A stretch of 64,000 nt of DNA from Pirellulaceae bacterium (GTDB taxonomy: Bacteria; Planctomycetota; Planctomycetia; Pirellulales; Pirellulaceae). The DNA is taken from contig JAHBXT010000002.1 of the NCBI GenBank assembly GCA_019636385.1, positions 1-64,000 on the forward strand, in the 5' to 3' direction. Positions 20,601 to 27,706 of this stretch are shown in pieces. The position numbers and the translations under genes were made by a program. Every line of letters starts with the position of its first letter. Position 1 is the first letter of the stretch. The notes below the pieces were generated by a model. The model saw only the letters and a list, made by a program, of their open reading frames with translations, did no database searches and was not told the origin of the DNA.

Positions 20601-21050
20601 GCCGTGCAACTTGAACTACGTTCGACGACCGACAATGTATTGCAAGAGATCGCAGCGCTGCCCGGTGCCGAACAGAGTTTTGCGGGTGATATGCAACTGC
20701 TGGCAACCATCAGTCCTGTCATGGAAGAGGCTCGACAGTTGTTGATGTTAGCTCAGACCGGACCGCAGACGATTGCCGCGCAGACGGAAGTGATCGAATT
20801 GATGCTGCGTTCTCAGCGGATCAATCCTCAGGGCGGAGGTGGCGGTGGAGGCTCCAGTCCAGGTGGAGGCGGCACGGGGACCACAGATCAATCCGCACTA
20901 GCTTTGGTCGGTGCGGGAATGAACCTGAATGAGCGTCGCGAGAGGCGCGACGTCGACCAAGCGGTTGGCAGCGGCGGCCAGCGTCAGTTCCCCGAGGAAT
21001 TCCGGGCCGGACTGGACGCCTATTTCCAACGGTTAGAATCCGAGCGGTGA
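17691..21050 (+). CDS. Large coiled-coil membrane protein (DUF4175-like), last gene of MoxR operon
   Basis: 1119 residues. Two or three N-terminal transmembrane helices (about 35-55, 60-85, 160-180) are followed by an extracytoplasmic beta-rich region with an Ig-like repeat, then a long Gln/Glu/Leu-rich helical region (about 510-1010) likely forming coiled coils. A low-complexity Ser/Gln/Pro segment lies near 640-750. Near the end is a GGGGGGGSSPGGGG linker, and the tail reads QFPEEFRAGLDAYFQRLESER. ATG 17691 has AAGGTC upstream; ATG 17709 is possible. The tail motif (P..FR..L..YF..L) recurs in the protein at 26612, suggesting a shared binding partner. Confidence 0.78.
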   Translation: MSSAESMNRPQRPDSQLQLPASLRRQMLEFRAYVWSTKLAEAFAAALVALLLAYLTVYFVDRQYDTPLWLRWTVFVVAVLVWLLVPYAAQRWVWRQRRWEQLARLLRRRDAGVGDELLSVIELSASHRELQRSPALCQAAIEQVAERAAGRDLRSAAPQHQLRPLIVAATVALACAIGLLLYYPLAASNAWQRLLQPWRNTARYTFTSLQPLPESLIVAHGEPISLKVKLSERSARVPQVAQVRIGNLPPIVAPLEAASYDFQLAAQTNYVVVRVSAGDDYHDMKLRPKLRPELSSLIASVRLPDYLQRDELQEFDVRSGVVSAVVGSQYQLTGTATAELQSAQFDGLPIDVQGDRLIAPPREVVEEELTVTLSWLDRDGLTGREPLQVQVKPLIDEPPAITVQDLSRQMVVLETEQINFQVLAADDFGIRRIGLSWRGFQQASASETVGGNRIIAAGGPQENALQVTGTFCAQALGIAPQPIELVVWAEDYLPGRPPAQSSSCTLFILTADQHAIWINSQMSKWHRSALDVRDAELQLHQANQRLRQRAATEQDSQQFLEDLRRQAALEQANGRRLSGLNQTGSQLLAQAARNPDISPADLSRWAETLKLLGDIASSRMPAVTELLQQAANQITADQARSGAGQQSETPALEGSQIGAVRAAALGGQSSDDQQSNEQAQQEQPPQLPLPSIVDVESSQQGTMPESENPSEKSDTESSSAGRFGLPQTALIGPTGPPPAEKEGAPQEPPPALDKALDEQLQLLAEFEKISDQLGGLMANLEGSTLVKRLKAASREQLLVAQRLAGQMQNVFGSTSPLAESQLEMLKSLAESEQSSSQELSFIMDDMQAYFDRRRSGEFKTVLEEMKSSEVLVALQKLGNDLLVEHGLSIAQAEYWADTLDRWAEDLVETASGDEESKPSGTSQSLPPAIVLKLLRILEGEVNLREDTRVAQQAMPVVEPVQHQQETQRLAAVQLELRSTTDNVLQEIAALPGAEQSFAGDMQLLATISPVMEEARQLLMLAQTGPQTIAAQTEVIELMLRSQRINPQGGGGGGGSSPGGGGTGTTDQSALALVGAGMNLNERRERRDVDQAVGSGGQRQFPEEFRAGLDAYFQRLESER

Positions 21051-21214
21051 TTTCTTCGTTGCCACGGTCGCCTACATCGTGGATTTTTGCATCGCCAGAA
21101 CTGCTCCACCTTGTGGCGATGATAGCTTCCTTGGCCCGTCCGCAGCTACCGCCGCCCAGGCCGTGGATTTCCAGTTCCCAATTGTAGAATCCCTTTTGCT
21201 ACCAGAAAAATGGC

Positions 21215-21243
21215 TTGCCAACCACTACGTACGCGAGTAGACT
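21215..21243 (+). promoter_or_regulatory. Candidate sigma-70 promoter for the sulfur operon
   Basis: TTGCCA at 21215-21220 and TAGACT at 21238-21243 are separated by 17 bases. This would start transcription near 21250, just before the riboswitch core at 21252, and so gives a leader of ~190 bases. The -10 box is only a moderate match, and no second promoter in the region looks better. Confidence 0.4.
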
Positions 21244-21251
21244 TTCTCCAC

Positions 21252-21297
21252 AACCTGGGATTTGCGGCCGCTTGCAGCCAACACTGCTAAAGAGCCA
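21252..21297 (+). ncRNA. Probable SAM-II (SAM_alpha, metA-type) riboswitch
   Basis: The stretch contains, in order and at the expected spacing, the elements I know from the SAM-II consensus: UGG-GAUUUG (21256-21264), a GC-rich loop segment GCGGCC, GCUUGCAGCC (21270-21279), an A-rich link and GCUAAAGAGCC (21286-21296). P1 would pair UGG with CCA around the UUGCA segment, and the pseudoknot would pair GGC in the loop with the 3' GCC. It lies ~140 bases before two methionine/cysteine-metabolism genes and is followed by a terminator, which fits SAM sensing. The match is from remembered consensus; a covariance-model search was not run. Confidence 0.72.
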
Positions 21298-21298
21298 A

Positions 21299-21339
21299 CT
21301 TGAGTCGATTGGCGGTGCCCGTCAGCCTGACGACTCGGT
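21299..21339 (+). promoter_or_regulatory. Leader hairpin between riboswitch and terminator
   Basis: TTGAGTCG at 21301 can pair with CGACTCGG near 21330 (eight pairs including two G-U), enclosing a loop that itself contains GTCAGCCTGAC. It sits between the SAM-II core and the terminator, and could isolate them or take part in switching. Its role is inferred from position only. Confidence 0.4.
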
Positions 21340-21357
21340 TTTCAATCAGCTCGCATC

Positions 21358-21392
21358 AGCCGCGATCCAGTTAGTGGGTTGCGGCTTTTTTT
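21358..21392 (+). terminator. Intrinsic terminator in the leader of the sulfur operon
   Basis: AGCCGC (21358-21363) pairs with GCGGCT (21381-21386), with an inner CCA/TGG pair, and a run of seven T follows (21386-21392). It is placed between the riboswitch and the first start codon (21438), as expected for transcriptional control. The 5' arm GCCGC is also complementary to GCGGC at 21264-21268 within the riboswitch loop, so an alternative antiterminator pairing is possible. Confidence 0.75.
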
Positions 21393-21437
21393 GTGCGCAA
21401 TCCGGACAGGGGATGTTTCCGAGGGCTGATTGAACCA

Positions 21438-22739
21438 ATGAGTATGCGCACCACTATGAAACCAACCGATCACCAATCGCTGTCCGAGAGACTTCAGCCT
21501 TCCGACAACGTCCCGCAGACCTCAGCGGCAACTTCGGCTCCGCAAACGCCGGTCAGTAATGTTTGCACGGGCCAAGGAATATCAACGCTGTGCGTGCATG
21601 CTGGTGAACAACGGCGCAAGGCTTGCGACGCGATCACCGATTCGATCGTGACCGCATCGACCTATGTGTTCGACAATTCTCAAGACATCATCGACTTCAT
21701 CGAGCAACAGCAGCCGCGCGAAGAGTATGGTCGCTACGGTAACCCCAACGAAAAGGTGGTCGAGCGGAAGTTGGCGGCACTGGAAGGTGGTGAAACGGCG
21801 ATTGTCTACTCCAGTGGCATGTCGGCTCTGGTCGGTCTGTTGATGGCCAAGCTGAGCGCGGGTGACGAGATCGTGTTCTTCGATCAATGTTATCATCGCA
21901 GCCGCGAGTTCTGTTATAAGCATCTGGCCCGATTTGGCGTGGTAACGCATCAAGTTCCCACTGGCGATTTTGCTGCCATGCAAGCGGCAATCTCGCCGCG
22001 CACTCGGCTGCTGGTCAGCGAATCACCAACCAATCCACATTTGACCTGCATCGACTTGGAGAGATTTGTCGAACTGGGTAAGGCACATCAAGTCGAAACG
22101 CTGATCGATGCTACCCTGGCCACGCCCTACAACCAGCGACCATTGGAGTTTGGTGTTGACTATGTATTGCATTCCGCCACCAAGTATTTGGGCGGGCACA
22201 ACGATTTGTTGGCAGGTGCTTTGATCGGTTCAGTGGAGAAATTGGCTAACGTACGCGAGCTGCGTGGTGTGATGGGCGGTGTTTGTTCCCCGCACAACCT
22301 GTATTTGCTACAGCGTGGCCTGAAGACGTTTGAATTGCGCATGCAGCGTCACAACGAAAACGGTCAAGCGGTGGCCGAGTTCTTGGCAGCGCACCCGCGA
22401 GTCGAGCGAGTTTACTATCCTGGCTTGCCCTCACATCCCTCGCACGCTGTGGCCGCGCGAACCATGCACGGGTTTGGAGGCTTGATTACGTTTTTAGTCA
22501 AAGACGCTGATTGGCGGCAGACGGCAAATGTCGTCGATCGCGTGCAGATTCCAAGAATCGCCCCTAGCTTGGGCGGCGTGGAATCGTTGATCGAACAGCC
22601 CTTATTGATGAGCTACTACCAGCAGACTCCCGAGACTCGGCAGAAATTCGGCATTCCCGACAATATGATTCGACTGTCCTGCGGAATTGAAAACGCCGGT
22701 GACTTAATCGACGACTTGCGACAGGCGCTGCAGTCATGA
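21438..22739 (+). CDS. Cystathionine gamma-synthase-type PLP enzyme
   Basis: 433-residue Cys/Met-metabolism PLP enzyme (transsulfuration family). It shows YGRYGNPNEKVVERKLAALEGG, the cofactor stacking region YSSGMSALVG, and the Schiff-base lysine in HSATKYLGGHNDLLAG. Sequence style (CGRYGNP-type, VGGVCSPHNLYLLQRGLKT) is closest to what I know of plant-like cystathionine gamma-synthases, which join an activated homoserine to cysteine; exact substrate is inferred. ATG 21438 has GAGGG upstream; the frame extends to 21393 inside the leader. A ~55-residue Ser/Pro/Thr-rich N-terminus precedes the catalytic core. It is controlled, in this reading, by the upstream SAM-II riboswitch and overlaps the next gene by four bases. 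Confidence 0.85.
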   Translation: MSMRTTMKPTDHQSLSERLQPSDNVPQTSAATSAPQTPVSNVCTGQGISTLCVHAGEQRRKACDAITDSIVTASTYVFDNSQDIIDFIEQQQPREEYGRYGNPNEKVVERKLAALEGGETAIVYSSGMSALVGLLMAKLSAGDEIVFFDQCYHRSREFCYKHLARFGVVTHQVPTGDFAAMQAAISPRTRLLVSESPTNPHLTCIDLERFVELGKAHQVETLIDATLATPYNQRPLEFGVDYVLHSATKYLGGHNDLLAGALIGSVEKLANVRELRGVMGGVCSPHNLYLLQRGLKTFELRMQRHNENGQAVAEFLAAHPRVERVYYPGLPSHPSHAVAARTMHGFGGLITFLVKDADWRQTANVVDRVQIPRIAPSLGGVESLIEQPLLMSYYQQTPETRQKFGIPDNMIRLSCGIENAGDLIDDLRQALQS

Positions 22740-23896
22740 ATGGTGGTCCATGGAAATTCCGCACGCGAGCCATTCACGACGGTAATCGTCCAGACCCTAG
22801 TACGGGCGCGGTGATTCCGCCGATACATCTAGCAACGACCTTTGTTCAGCCGGGAGCTGGCCAGTGGGGCAAGTTCGACTATTCGCGGTCCGGCAATCCG
22901 ACGCGCAGTGCCGTCGAACAAACACTCGCATCGCTCGAAGGTGGCTGTCGCGCTCTGGCCTTTTCTTCCGGTATGGCGGCTACTCACTGCGCGATGATGC
23001 TGCTGAAGGCAGGCGATCATGTGGTGGCCGGACAGGATATCTATGGTGGCAGCTACCGCCTGCTGCATCGCATTTGCAACGCGTCGGGAATCACCGTTCA
23101 GTTAGTCGACTTGCAATCCCCAGAAAACTTAGAAGCTGCCATTCGGCCTCAAACCCGGATGCTGTGGCTGGAGAGTATCGGCAATCCACGGTTGACGATT
23201 CCTGACTTGCCACTACTGACTGAGCTGGCCCATCGTCGTGGACTGTTGGTGGCCGTCGACAATACGTTTGCAACTCCAGTGCTGCTGCGCCCATTGGAAC
23301 TGGGGGTAGACATCGTGATGCACTCGGCCACTAAGTACCTGGGAGGGCACAGCGATTGTTTGGCCGGAGCGCTTATGGTCCGCGATCAGGAACTTGGCGA
23401 GCGGCTGTATTTCATTCAAAACGCGACGGGCGCAGTGTTGGCACCGCTGGAAAGCTTTCTGCTCAGTCGCGGACTCAAGACGCTGGAGTTGCGAGTGCGC
23501 GAGCAATCGCGGTCGGCCTTGAAGATTGCCCAGTTCTTGCAAACGCATCCCCGCGTTCGCAGCGTGCTATATCCGGGACTGTCATCGCATCCCGATTATC
23601 AGCGAGCCTGTACATTACTGGATGGAGCCGGTGGCGCCATGATTACCTTTGAAGCCAATGCCGGGTATGAAGAGACGCAGCGGATCGTCAAGGCCACTCA
23701 GCTTTTTCATTTAGCCGTCAGCCTCGGAGCAGTTGAATCACTGATCGAGCAGCCAGCCTCGATGTCTCACGCCAGCTATGACTCTGCGGCTCGCCAGCGC
23801 GCCGGCATCACCGATGGGCTCATACGCCTCTCGATAGGCTTAGAGGATCCTGACGACTTGATGGCTGACTTAGATCAAGCCCTTTCGCCGCGCTGA
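22736..23896 (+). CDS. Cystathionine beta-/gamma-lyase-type PLP enzyme
   Basis: 386-residue paralogue of the preceding enzyme. It has TRAIHDGNRPDPSTGAVIPPIHLATTF, the YSRSGNPTR motif, ALAFSSGMAATHC, GGSYRL and the PLP lysine in HSATKYLGGHSDCLAG. This pattern fits cystathionine lyases or gamma-synthases of the MetB/MetC group. With the upstream synthase it would complete transsulfuration from cysteine to homocysteine, but beta- versus gamma-cleavage cannot be told from sequence alone. Its start ATG overlaps the upstream stop (ATGA), so both genes lie on one transcript under the leader control. Confidence 0.87.
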   Translation: MNGGPWKFRTRAIHDGNRPDPSTGAVIPPIHLATTFVQPGAGQWGKFDYSRSGNPTRSAVEQTLASLEGGCRALAFSSGMAATHCAMMLLKAGDHVVAGQDIYGGSYRLLHRICNASGITVQLVDLQSPENLEAAIRPQTRMLWLESIGNPRLTIPDLPLLTELAHRRGLLVAVDNTFATPVLLRPLELGVDIVMHSATKYLGGHSDCLAGALMVRDQELGERLYFIQNATGAVLAPLESFLLSRGLKTLELRVREQSRSALKIAQFLQTHPRVRSVLYPGLSSHPDYQRACTLLDGAGGAMITFEANAGYEETQRIVKATQLFHLAVSLGAVESLIEQPASMSHASYDSAARQRAGITDGLIRLSIGLEDPDDLMADLDQALSPR

Positions 23897-24340
23897 CAAG
23901 CAAAGTCCGCTTCCGATTCCCGCTGCTGGTCATGACGCTCCGACATGGTGAAGGAAATCCGCGAAGCTCAGCTGCGGCTTGAGCAGCCAGTCACAAAACG
24001 TCTCTACTGAGTCCGCCTACGAACGCAAATCGACTTAGGCATGGTGACTGGCTACGGCGGCATTTGAATTCTTGCAAAATTAATCTGTATGTTGGTGGGC
24101 CAATCGCTCGCCCGCAGCATCGTGCTGTGACTCAAAAAGCACCCTTGCGAGACGTCTGCCACGTCAGTTGGGGGGGGGCGTTTGGTCAATTCCAGGCTGT
24201 TGTCGGCAGAATTGCTTGCAATGCCAACGCCATCCGATAGGATCATTGCCATCGTAAATCTGAAGCTAATCAGATTAGTTTCGATTGTTCACCTGAGCTT
24301 GCCCGCTGGGCGTTGACTTCTTGAGGGGGAGAAAATTGGT
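23897..24340. other. Intergenic region before PEP-CTERM gene; no gene seen
   Basis: About 440 bases. GTGACTGG at ~24041 and CCAGTCAC at ~23988 are inverted copies of each other separated by ~45 bases, and a GGGGGGGG run lies near 24172. There is no convincing terminator after the lyase gene. A strong ribosome-binding site (GAGGGGGAG, 24324-24332) precedes the downstream ATG. No RNA gene or protein frame is convincing. Confidence 0.4.
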
Positions 24341-25030
24341 ATGAGAAGATTAAGTTTATTCTGCCTTACAATGGTGGTTGGGTTCGGCGTCTGCGGTCGA
24401 GCGAGCGCTGCGCTGGTAACCATTGCCAATTGGACTTTTGAAACATCGGCTCCGACTACTGCGGGACCGCATGTTGCTGAGGGAGGCTTGCAGGCTGGAG
24501 TCGCTCCAGCGATTGGGTTTCACACATCTGGTTCAACGGTTTACAGCACTCCAGTAGGCAATGGGTCGGCCCGGTCATTTAGTTCGAACACTTGGACAAC
24601 GATTGGAGACTACTATCGTTTTCAGGTGGATCTAACTGGTTACCAAAATGCGGTAGTGAGCTGGGATCAGACTCGTAGCGGTACTGGGCCTGCGGCTTTC
24701 GAATTGCAGTACAGTACCAACGGAACGACATTTACCACGCTCAATTCCTACACGGTTCTGGCCAATACTGCGCCACCGGCACCCGGTGTCTGGAATGGAA
24801 CCACGGCCTATTCGTACTACTCATTCGGTCCAATCAGCCTGACGTCTGCCGTCGACAATGAAGCCACGGTCTATGTGAGGATGCGATCGACTGTGACAGC
24901 AGCCACTGCCGGAACAAATCGCGTCGACAATATACTGATCCAGGCAGAACAGATTCCAGAACCCAGCACGCTGAGCATGTTGGGATTGGCTGTGACTGCA
25001 GTCAGCATGATTCGTAGCCGACGGAAATAA
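24341..25030 (+). CDS. PEP-CTERM sorted exported protein
   Basis: 229 residues. A signal peptide (MRRLSLFCLTMVVGFGVCG... ASA) is followed by a beta-rich ~180-residue domain and a C-terminal PEP-CTERM signal: IPEPSTL, a hydrophobic helix, then RSRRK. Such proteins are processed by exosortase; no exosortase gene is in this window. The domain contains YYRFQVDLTGY, FELQYSTNGTTF and GTNRVDN, and looks homologous to the first half of the next gene product (YYSFGFSVNSGY, LVLYCSNDNF, GTNRVTN). Function unknown; a surface or extracellular-matrix role is likely. Confidence 0.85.
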   Translation: MRRLSLFCLTMVVGFGVCGRASAALVTIANWTFETSAPTTAGPHVAEGGLQAGVAPAIGFHTSGSTVYSTPVGNGSARSFSSNTWTTIGDYYRFQVDLTGYQNAVVSWDQTRSGTGPAAFELQYSTNGTTFTTLNSYTVLANTAPPAPGVWNGTTAYSYYSFGPISLTSAVDNEATVYVRMRSTVTAATAGTNRVDNILIQAEQIPEPSTLSMLGLAVTAVSMIRSRRK

Positions 25031-25127
25031 CTTGCCACTTAGGCTGCCGTCGTGGTGTGGCGCGTTTGCGCCCGCCAATGAACTTGTTTTTTTGTTATTT
25101 CGCTTTCTTTTCGAGGAAGATCATAAA

Positions 25128-26405
25128 ATGCTCAAGTTGAAATGCATGCTGTTGACCGCTACGATGGCGGTCAGTGTGATTACGCAAGGATGGGCTCAAG
25201 AGTTGGTAAGGTACAATCTTTTCGGTCAACCCGGTACTCAGGTGTCTAACTCGCCGGAATACGTAGACTCTAACGCTACAGGGCTGGATTTGACGCGATC
25301 TGCGGGTCTGCAATTTACGACCAGCGGCGTGAACTCTATGAACTCCAGCAATTGGTCGGTGGGACAGTACTACTCGTTTGGCTTTTCAGTCAACTCAGGC
25401 TATGAGGCGAATTTGACTAACCTTCAAATCGGAACTCGCTCTTCAGCCAGCGGGCCCAAGTATCTAGTGCTTTACTGCTCCAATGACAATTTTACCTCGC
25501 CAATCGCCACCATTACCCATCCGCCTGTAGTTAATTTTGTCAACAGCGATATCGATCTTTCAGGCCTGACCGGTTTAACTGGACAGGTTGAGTTCCGATT
25601 GCGAGTTGACGAAGACAAGCGAGCCGCGGACGAAACGCCGATGTCGTCTGGTGGCACCAACCGCGTCACCAATTTCTTTGCGCCCAGTGGCGATCCCCCG
25701 GCGAACGTGGACACCGGTGGATTTCGCATCAATGGCGAGATTGTTCCGGCTAGCTCATGTAATGCACAGGTGGTAGCGGCGCAGGTGTACCACGCCGGTT
25801 GGACAGGCATCGTTGGCGATGCAGTCGATACCGTCAAGAGCATGGTCAAGGAAGGTGCCGGTGAGGGACCTCAAGTCATGTCCTTGGTCAACTTGACCAA
25901 CTCGGCGTATGGCCTGAACGGCGTGCAGTTCGGAATTCAGAACGTGGCCAATGCCGGTGCCTTGAGTGCGGCCGATTTCACCGTCCAGCTCAGCCCGCAG
26001 GGTCCGTTTAACGAGAACGCAAATCCGCCTTCGGGCTGGACTTCCGGACCTGCTCCAACCGTGTCTGTCACCGTCGGTTCCCCAACTACCGTCTTGTTGA
26101 CGTGGGCCAACGGAGCAATCGCCAACCGTTGGGCGAGGATTACGATCAAGGCCAATACCAATACGGGTCTGTGCCAAGACTGTGTGTACTACGTCGGGCA
26201 CCTGCTAGGCGAAACGACTGGGGAGTCAGCAGGTTATTACACAGTTTCGTTCGGGGATATTACGGAAATCAAAAACAACGTAAGCCTGATCGTGAATTCG
26301 GGAAACATTTACGACATCGACAAAAATGGCACTGTTGCTTTCCTGGATATCACCACGATGAGGAGCAATATATCAGCACAACTTACCAACATCACGGTGC
26401 CGTAG
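25128..26405 (+). CDS. Exported protein with dockerin-like C-terminus
   Basis: 425 residues. A signal peptide (MLKLKCMLLTATMAVSVITQ, cut after GWA) is followed by a ~210-residue beta-rich domain resembling that of the upstream PEP-CTERM protein, then a second beta domain and a C-terminal pair of EF-hand-like repeats: VSFGDITEIKNNVS and DIDKNGTVAFLDITTMRSN. The latter has the calcium-loop spacing of type-I dockerin repeats common at the ends of planctomycete exported proteins. ATG 25128 has GAGGAAG 8 bases upstream. A strong terminator follows at 26526. No cohesin partner is seen. Confidence 0.78.
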   Translation: MLKLKCMLLTATMAVSVITQGWAQELVRYNLFGQPGTQVSNSPEYVDSNATGLDLTRSAGLQFTTSGVNSMNSSNWSVGQYYSFGFSVNSGYEANLTNLQIGTRSSASGPKYLVLYCSNDNFTSPIATITHPPVVNFVNSDIDLSGLTGLTGQVEFRLRVDEDKRAADETPMSSGGTNRVTNFFAPSGDPPANVDTGGFRINGEIVPASSCNAQVVAAQVYHAGWTGIVGDAVDTVKSMVKEGAGEGPQVMSLVNLTNSAYGLNGVQFGIQNVANAGALSAADFTVQLSPQGPFNENANPPSGWTSGPAPTVSVTVGSPTTVLLTWANGAIANRWARITIKANTNTGLCQDCVYYVGHLLGETTGESAGYYTVSFGDITEIKNNVSLIVNSGNIYDIDKNGTVAFLDITTMRSNISAQLTNITVP

Positions 26406-26525
26406 GGTATTAGATTTGGCGTTGGGTATACAGCGGGAGAGGGAGCGCGTGATCGAGAACGCAATGCTCCCTAGCCTCGCTGGTTGTTGATGAAGCTGAT
26501 CGGCAATTAGTCGTTAATCCAGTTC

Positions 26526-26567
26526 AAGGCTCAGGTCCGTATGTGGTACCTGAGCCTTGTTGTTTTG
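26526..26567 (+). terminator. Strong intrinsic terminator after the dockerin-like gene
   Basis: AAGGCTCAGGT (26526-26536) pairs perfectly with ACCTGAGCCTT (26548-26558), an 11-base-pair stem with an 11-base loop, followed by the T-rich GTTGTTTTG. It separates the exported-protein pair from the convergent gene ending at 26612. Confidence 0.85.
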
Positions 26568-26611
26568 TAACCGTGTGTGCGTGCAGGGCGGACAAGCGGC
26601 AGCAACGCACT

Positions 26612-27706
26612 CTAGCGCGACGAGCGATCTTTGGCGAGTTGCCGGAAATAACCTTCAATCACATCGCGATAGTGGGAAGGTAGCTCTTCAGTCAGACGCT
26701 GAAGCGCCTCCTGGCGTTGGGCGGGCGGAAGATTGCCCCAGCTCGAGTTGCCCTCGTTGGCCTTCGGATCAACATCACCTGGACCTGAACCGCCGGCGAC
26801 CTGACTGTCTTTCATGGGTTGCCCAGACGACTGCTGTGGGCGCTGGCCTTGTCCCTGACCCTGGCCGCCACCGGCCTGCTGCTGCATTTGCTGTGCTTGT
26901 TGTTCAGCCTGTTCAATCAGTTTGTCTAATTTGTCGATGATGCCCGCTTCTTGATCGCGAACGACTTGTCCAGCCCGACCTAAATCCAAGCGTCGATGAA
27001 CATCGGTCATCATGCGAGCGATCTCGTCAAGCGAATCTTGTTCCAGTGGATCGATGTCGGCTCGCATCAAATGCGCTAACTGTCGGTAGCGCTTGGGAAG
27101 TTCGCTCTCCCGCTCCAACAGCAGCTTGAGGCTATTGAGGCACTCAGCTTTCTTCAGTAGGCAGTGTTCGGCCGTGGCGCGATAAAACAGCAGTGACGCG
27201 GGATCGCAGATCTGACCTAACTCCAAGCCACCCAGGATTTCCAGAGCTTCATCGTACATTCGGCGCTGCGCCAACGATCGACCGCAGGCTAGACGTACCG
27301 CGTCTTGAAGCCAACCGGGAATGTCGCTGGAAAGCCACGGATAGTCTTGAGCCGCAAAGGGCGGTCCTTGAAGCGAACGCAGGCTGGCGTTGAGTTCAAC
27401 TAAGCGGGGTTCAACCAGACCGGCTGTATCCAGAAGATGGTCCAACAATTCCGGCCCGCGAAGAGCGACACCTAGCAGCCATTGGCGCTGAACTTGGCTT
27501 CGCAGTTCCGCGCCAGCCTGGCGCTGATCCAGGAAACTGCTCAAGTGATCTTGGTAGGTGGCGGCTGTCGGCCAATTCCAGCTAGACTCTTTCTTGAGCG
27601 ACTCGTCGGACTGCGCCAATACAGAATCCATCAGAGTTGCCGGAAGCGCCAGTAGCGGGCTGAGCGAAATAATCGCTTTCAGGCAGGCAACGGCCCAACG
27701 ACGCAT
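26612..27706 (-). CDS. Exported Gln-rich helical protein with tail shared with the MoxR-operon protein
   Basis: 364 residues, no named family recognised. It starts with a signal-like sequence (MRRWAVACLKAIISLSPLLA... VLAQ). Residues ~35-230 are helical and TPR-like (CGRSLAQRRMYDEALEILGG, FYRATAEHCLLKKAECLNSL). A Gln-rich coiled stretch and a GGGQGQGQGQRPQQ linker follow at ~245-290. The end, LPSHYRDVIEGYFRQLAKDR, matches in pattern the end of the 17691-21050 product (FPEEFRAGLDAYFQRLESER). It may therefore work with the MoxR/VWA complex although it lies 5.5 kb away on the opposite strand. Confidence 0.75.
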   Translation of the reverse strand: MRRWAVACLKAIISLSPLLALPATLMDSVLAQSDESLKKESSWNWPTAATYQDHLSSFLDQRQAGAELRSQVQRQWLLGVALRGPELLDHLLDTAGLVEPRLVELNASLRSLQGPPFAAQDYPWLSSDIPGWLQDAVRLACGRSLAQRRMYDEALEILGGLELGQICDPASLLFYRATAEHCLLKKAECLNSLKLLLERESELPKRYRQLAHLMRADIDPLEQDSLDEIARMMTDVHRRLDLGRAGQVVRDQEAGIIDKLDKLIEQAEQQAQQMQQQAGGGQGQGQGQRPQQSSGQPMKDSQVAGGSGPGDVDPKANEGNSSWGNLPPAQRQEALQRLTEELPSHYRDVIEGYFRQLAKDRSSR

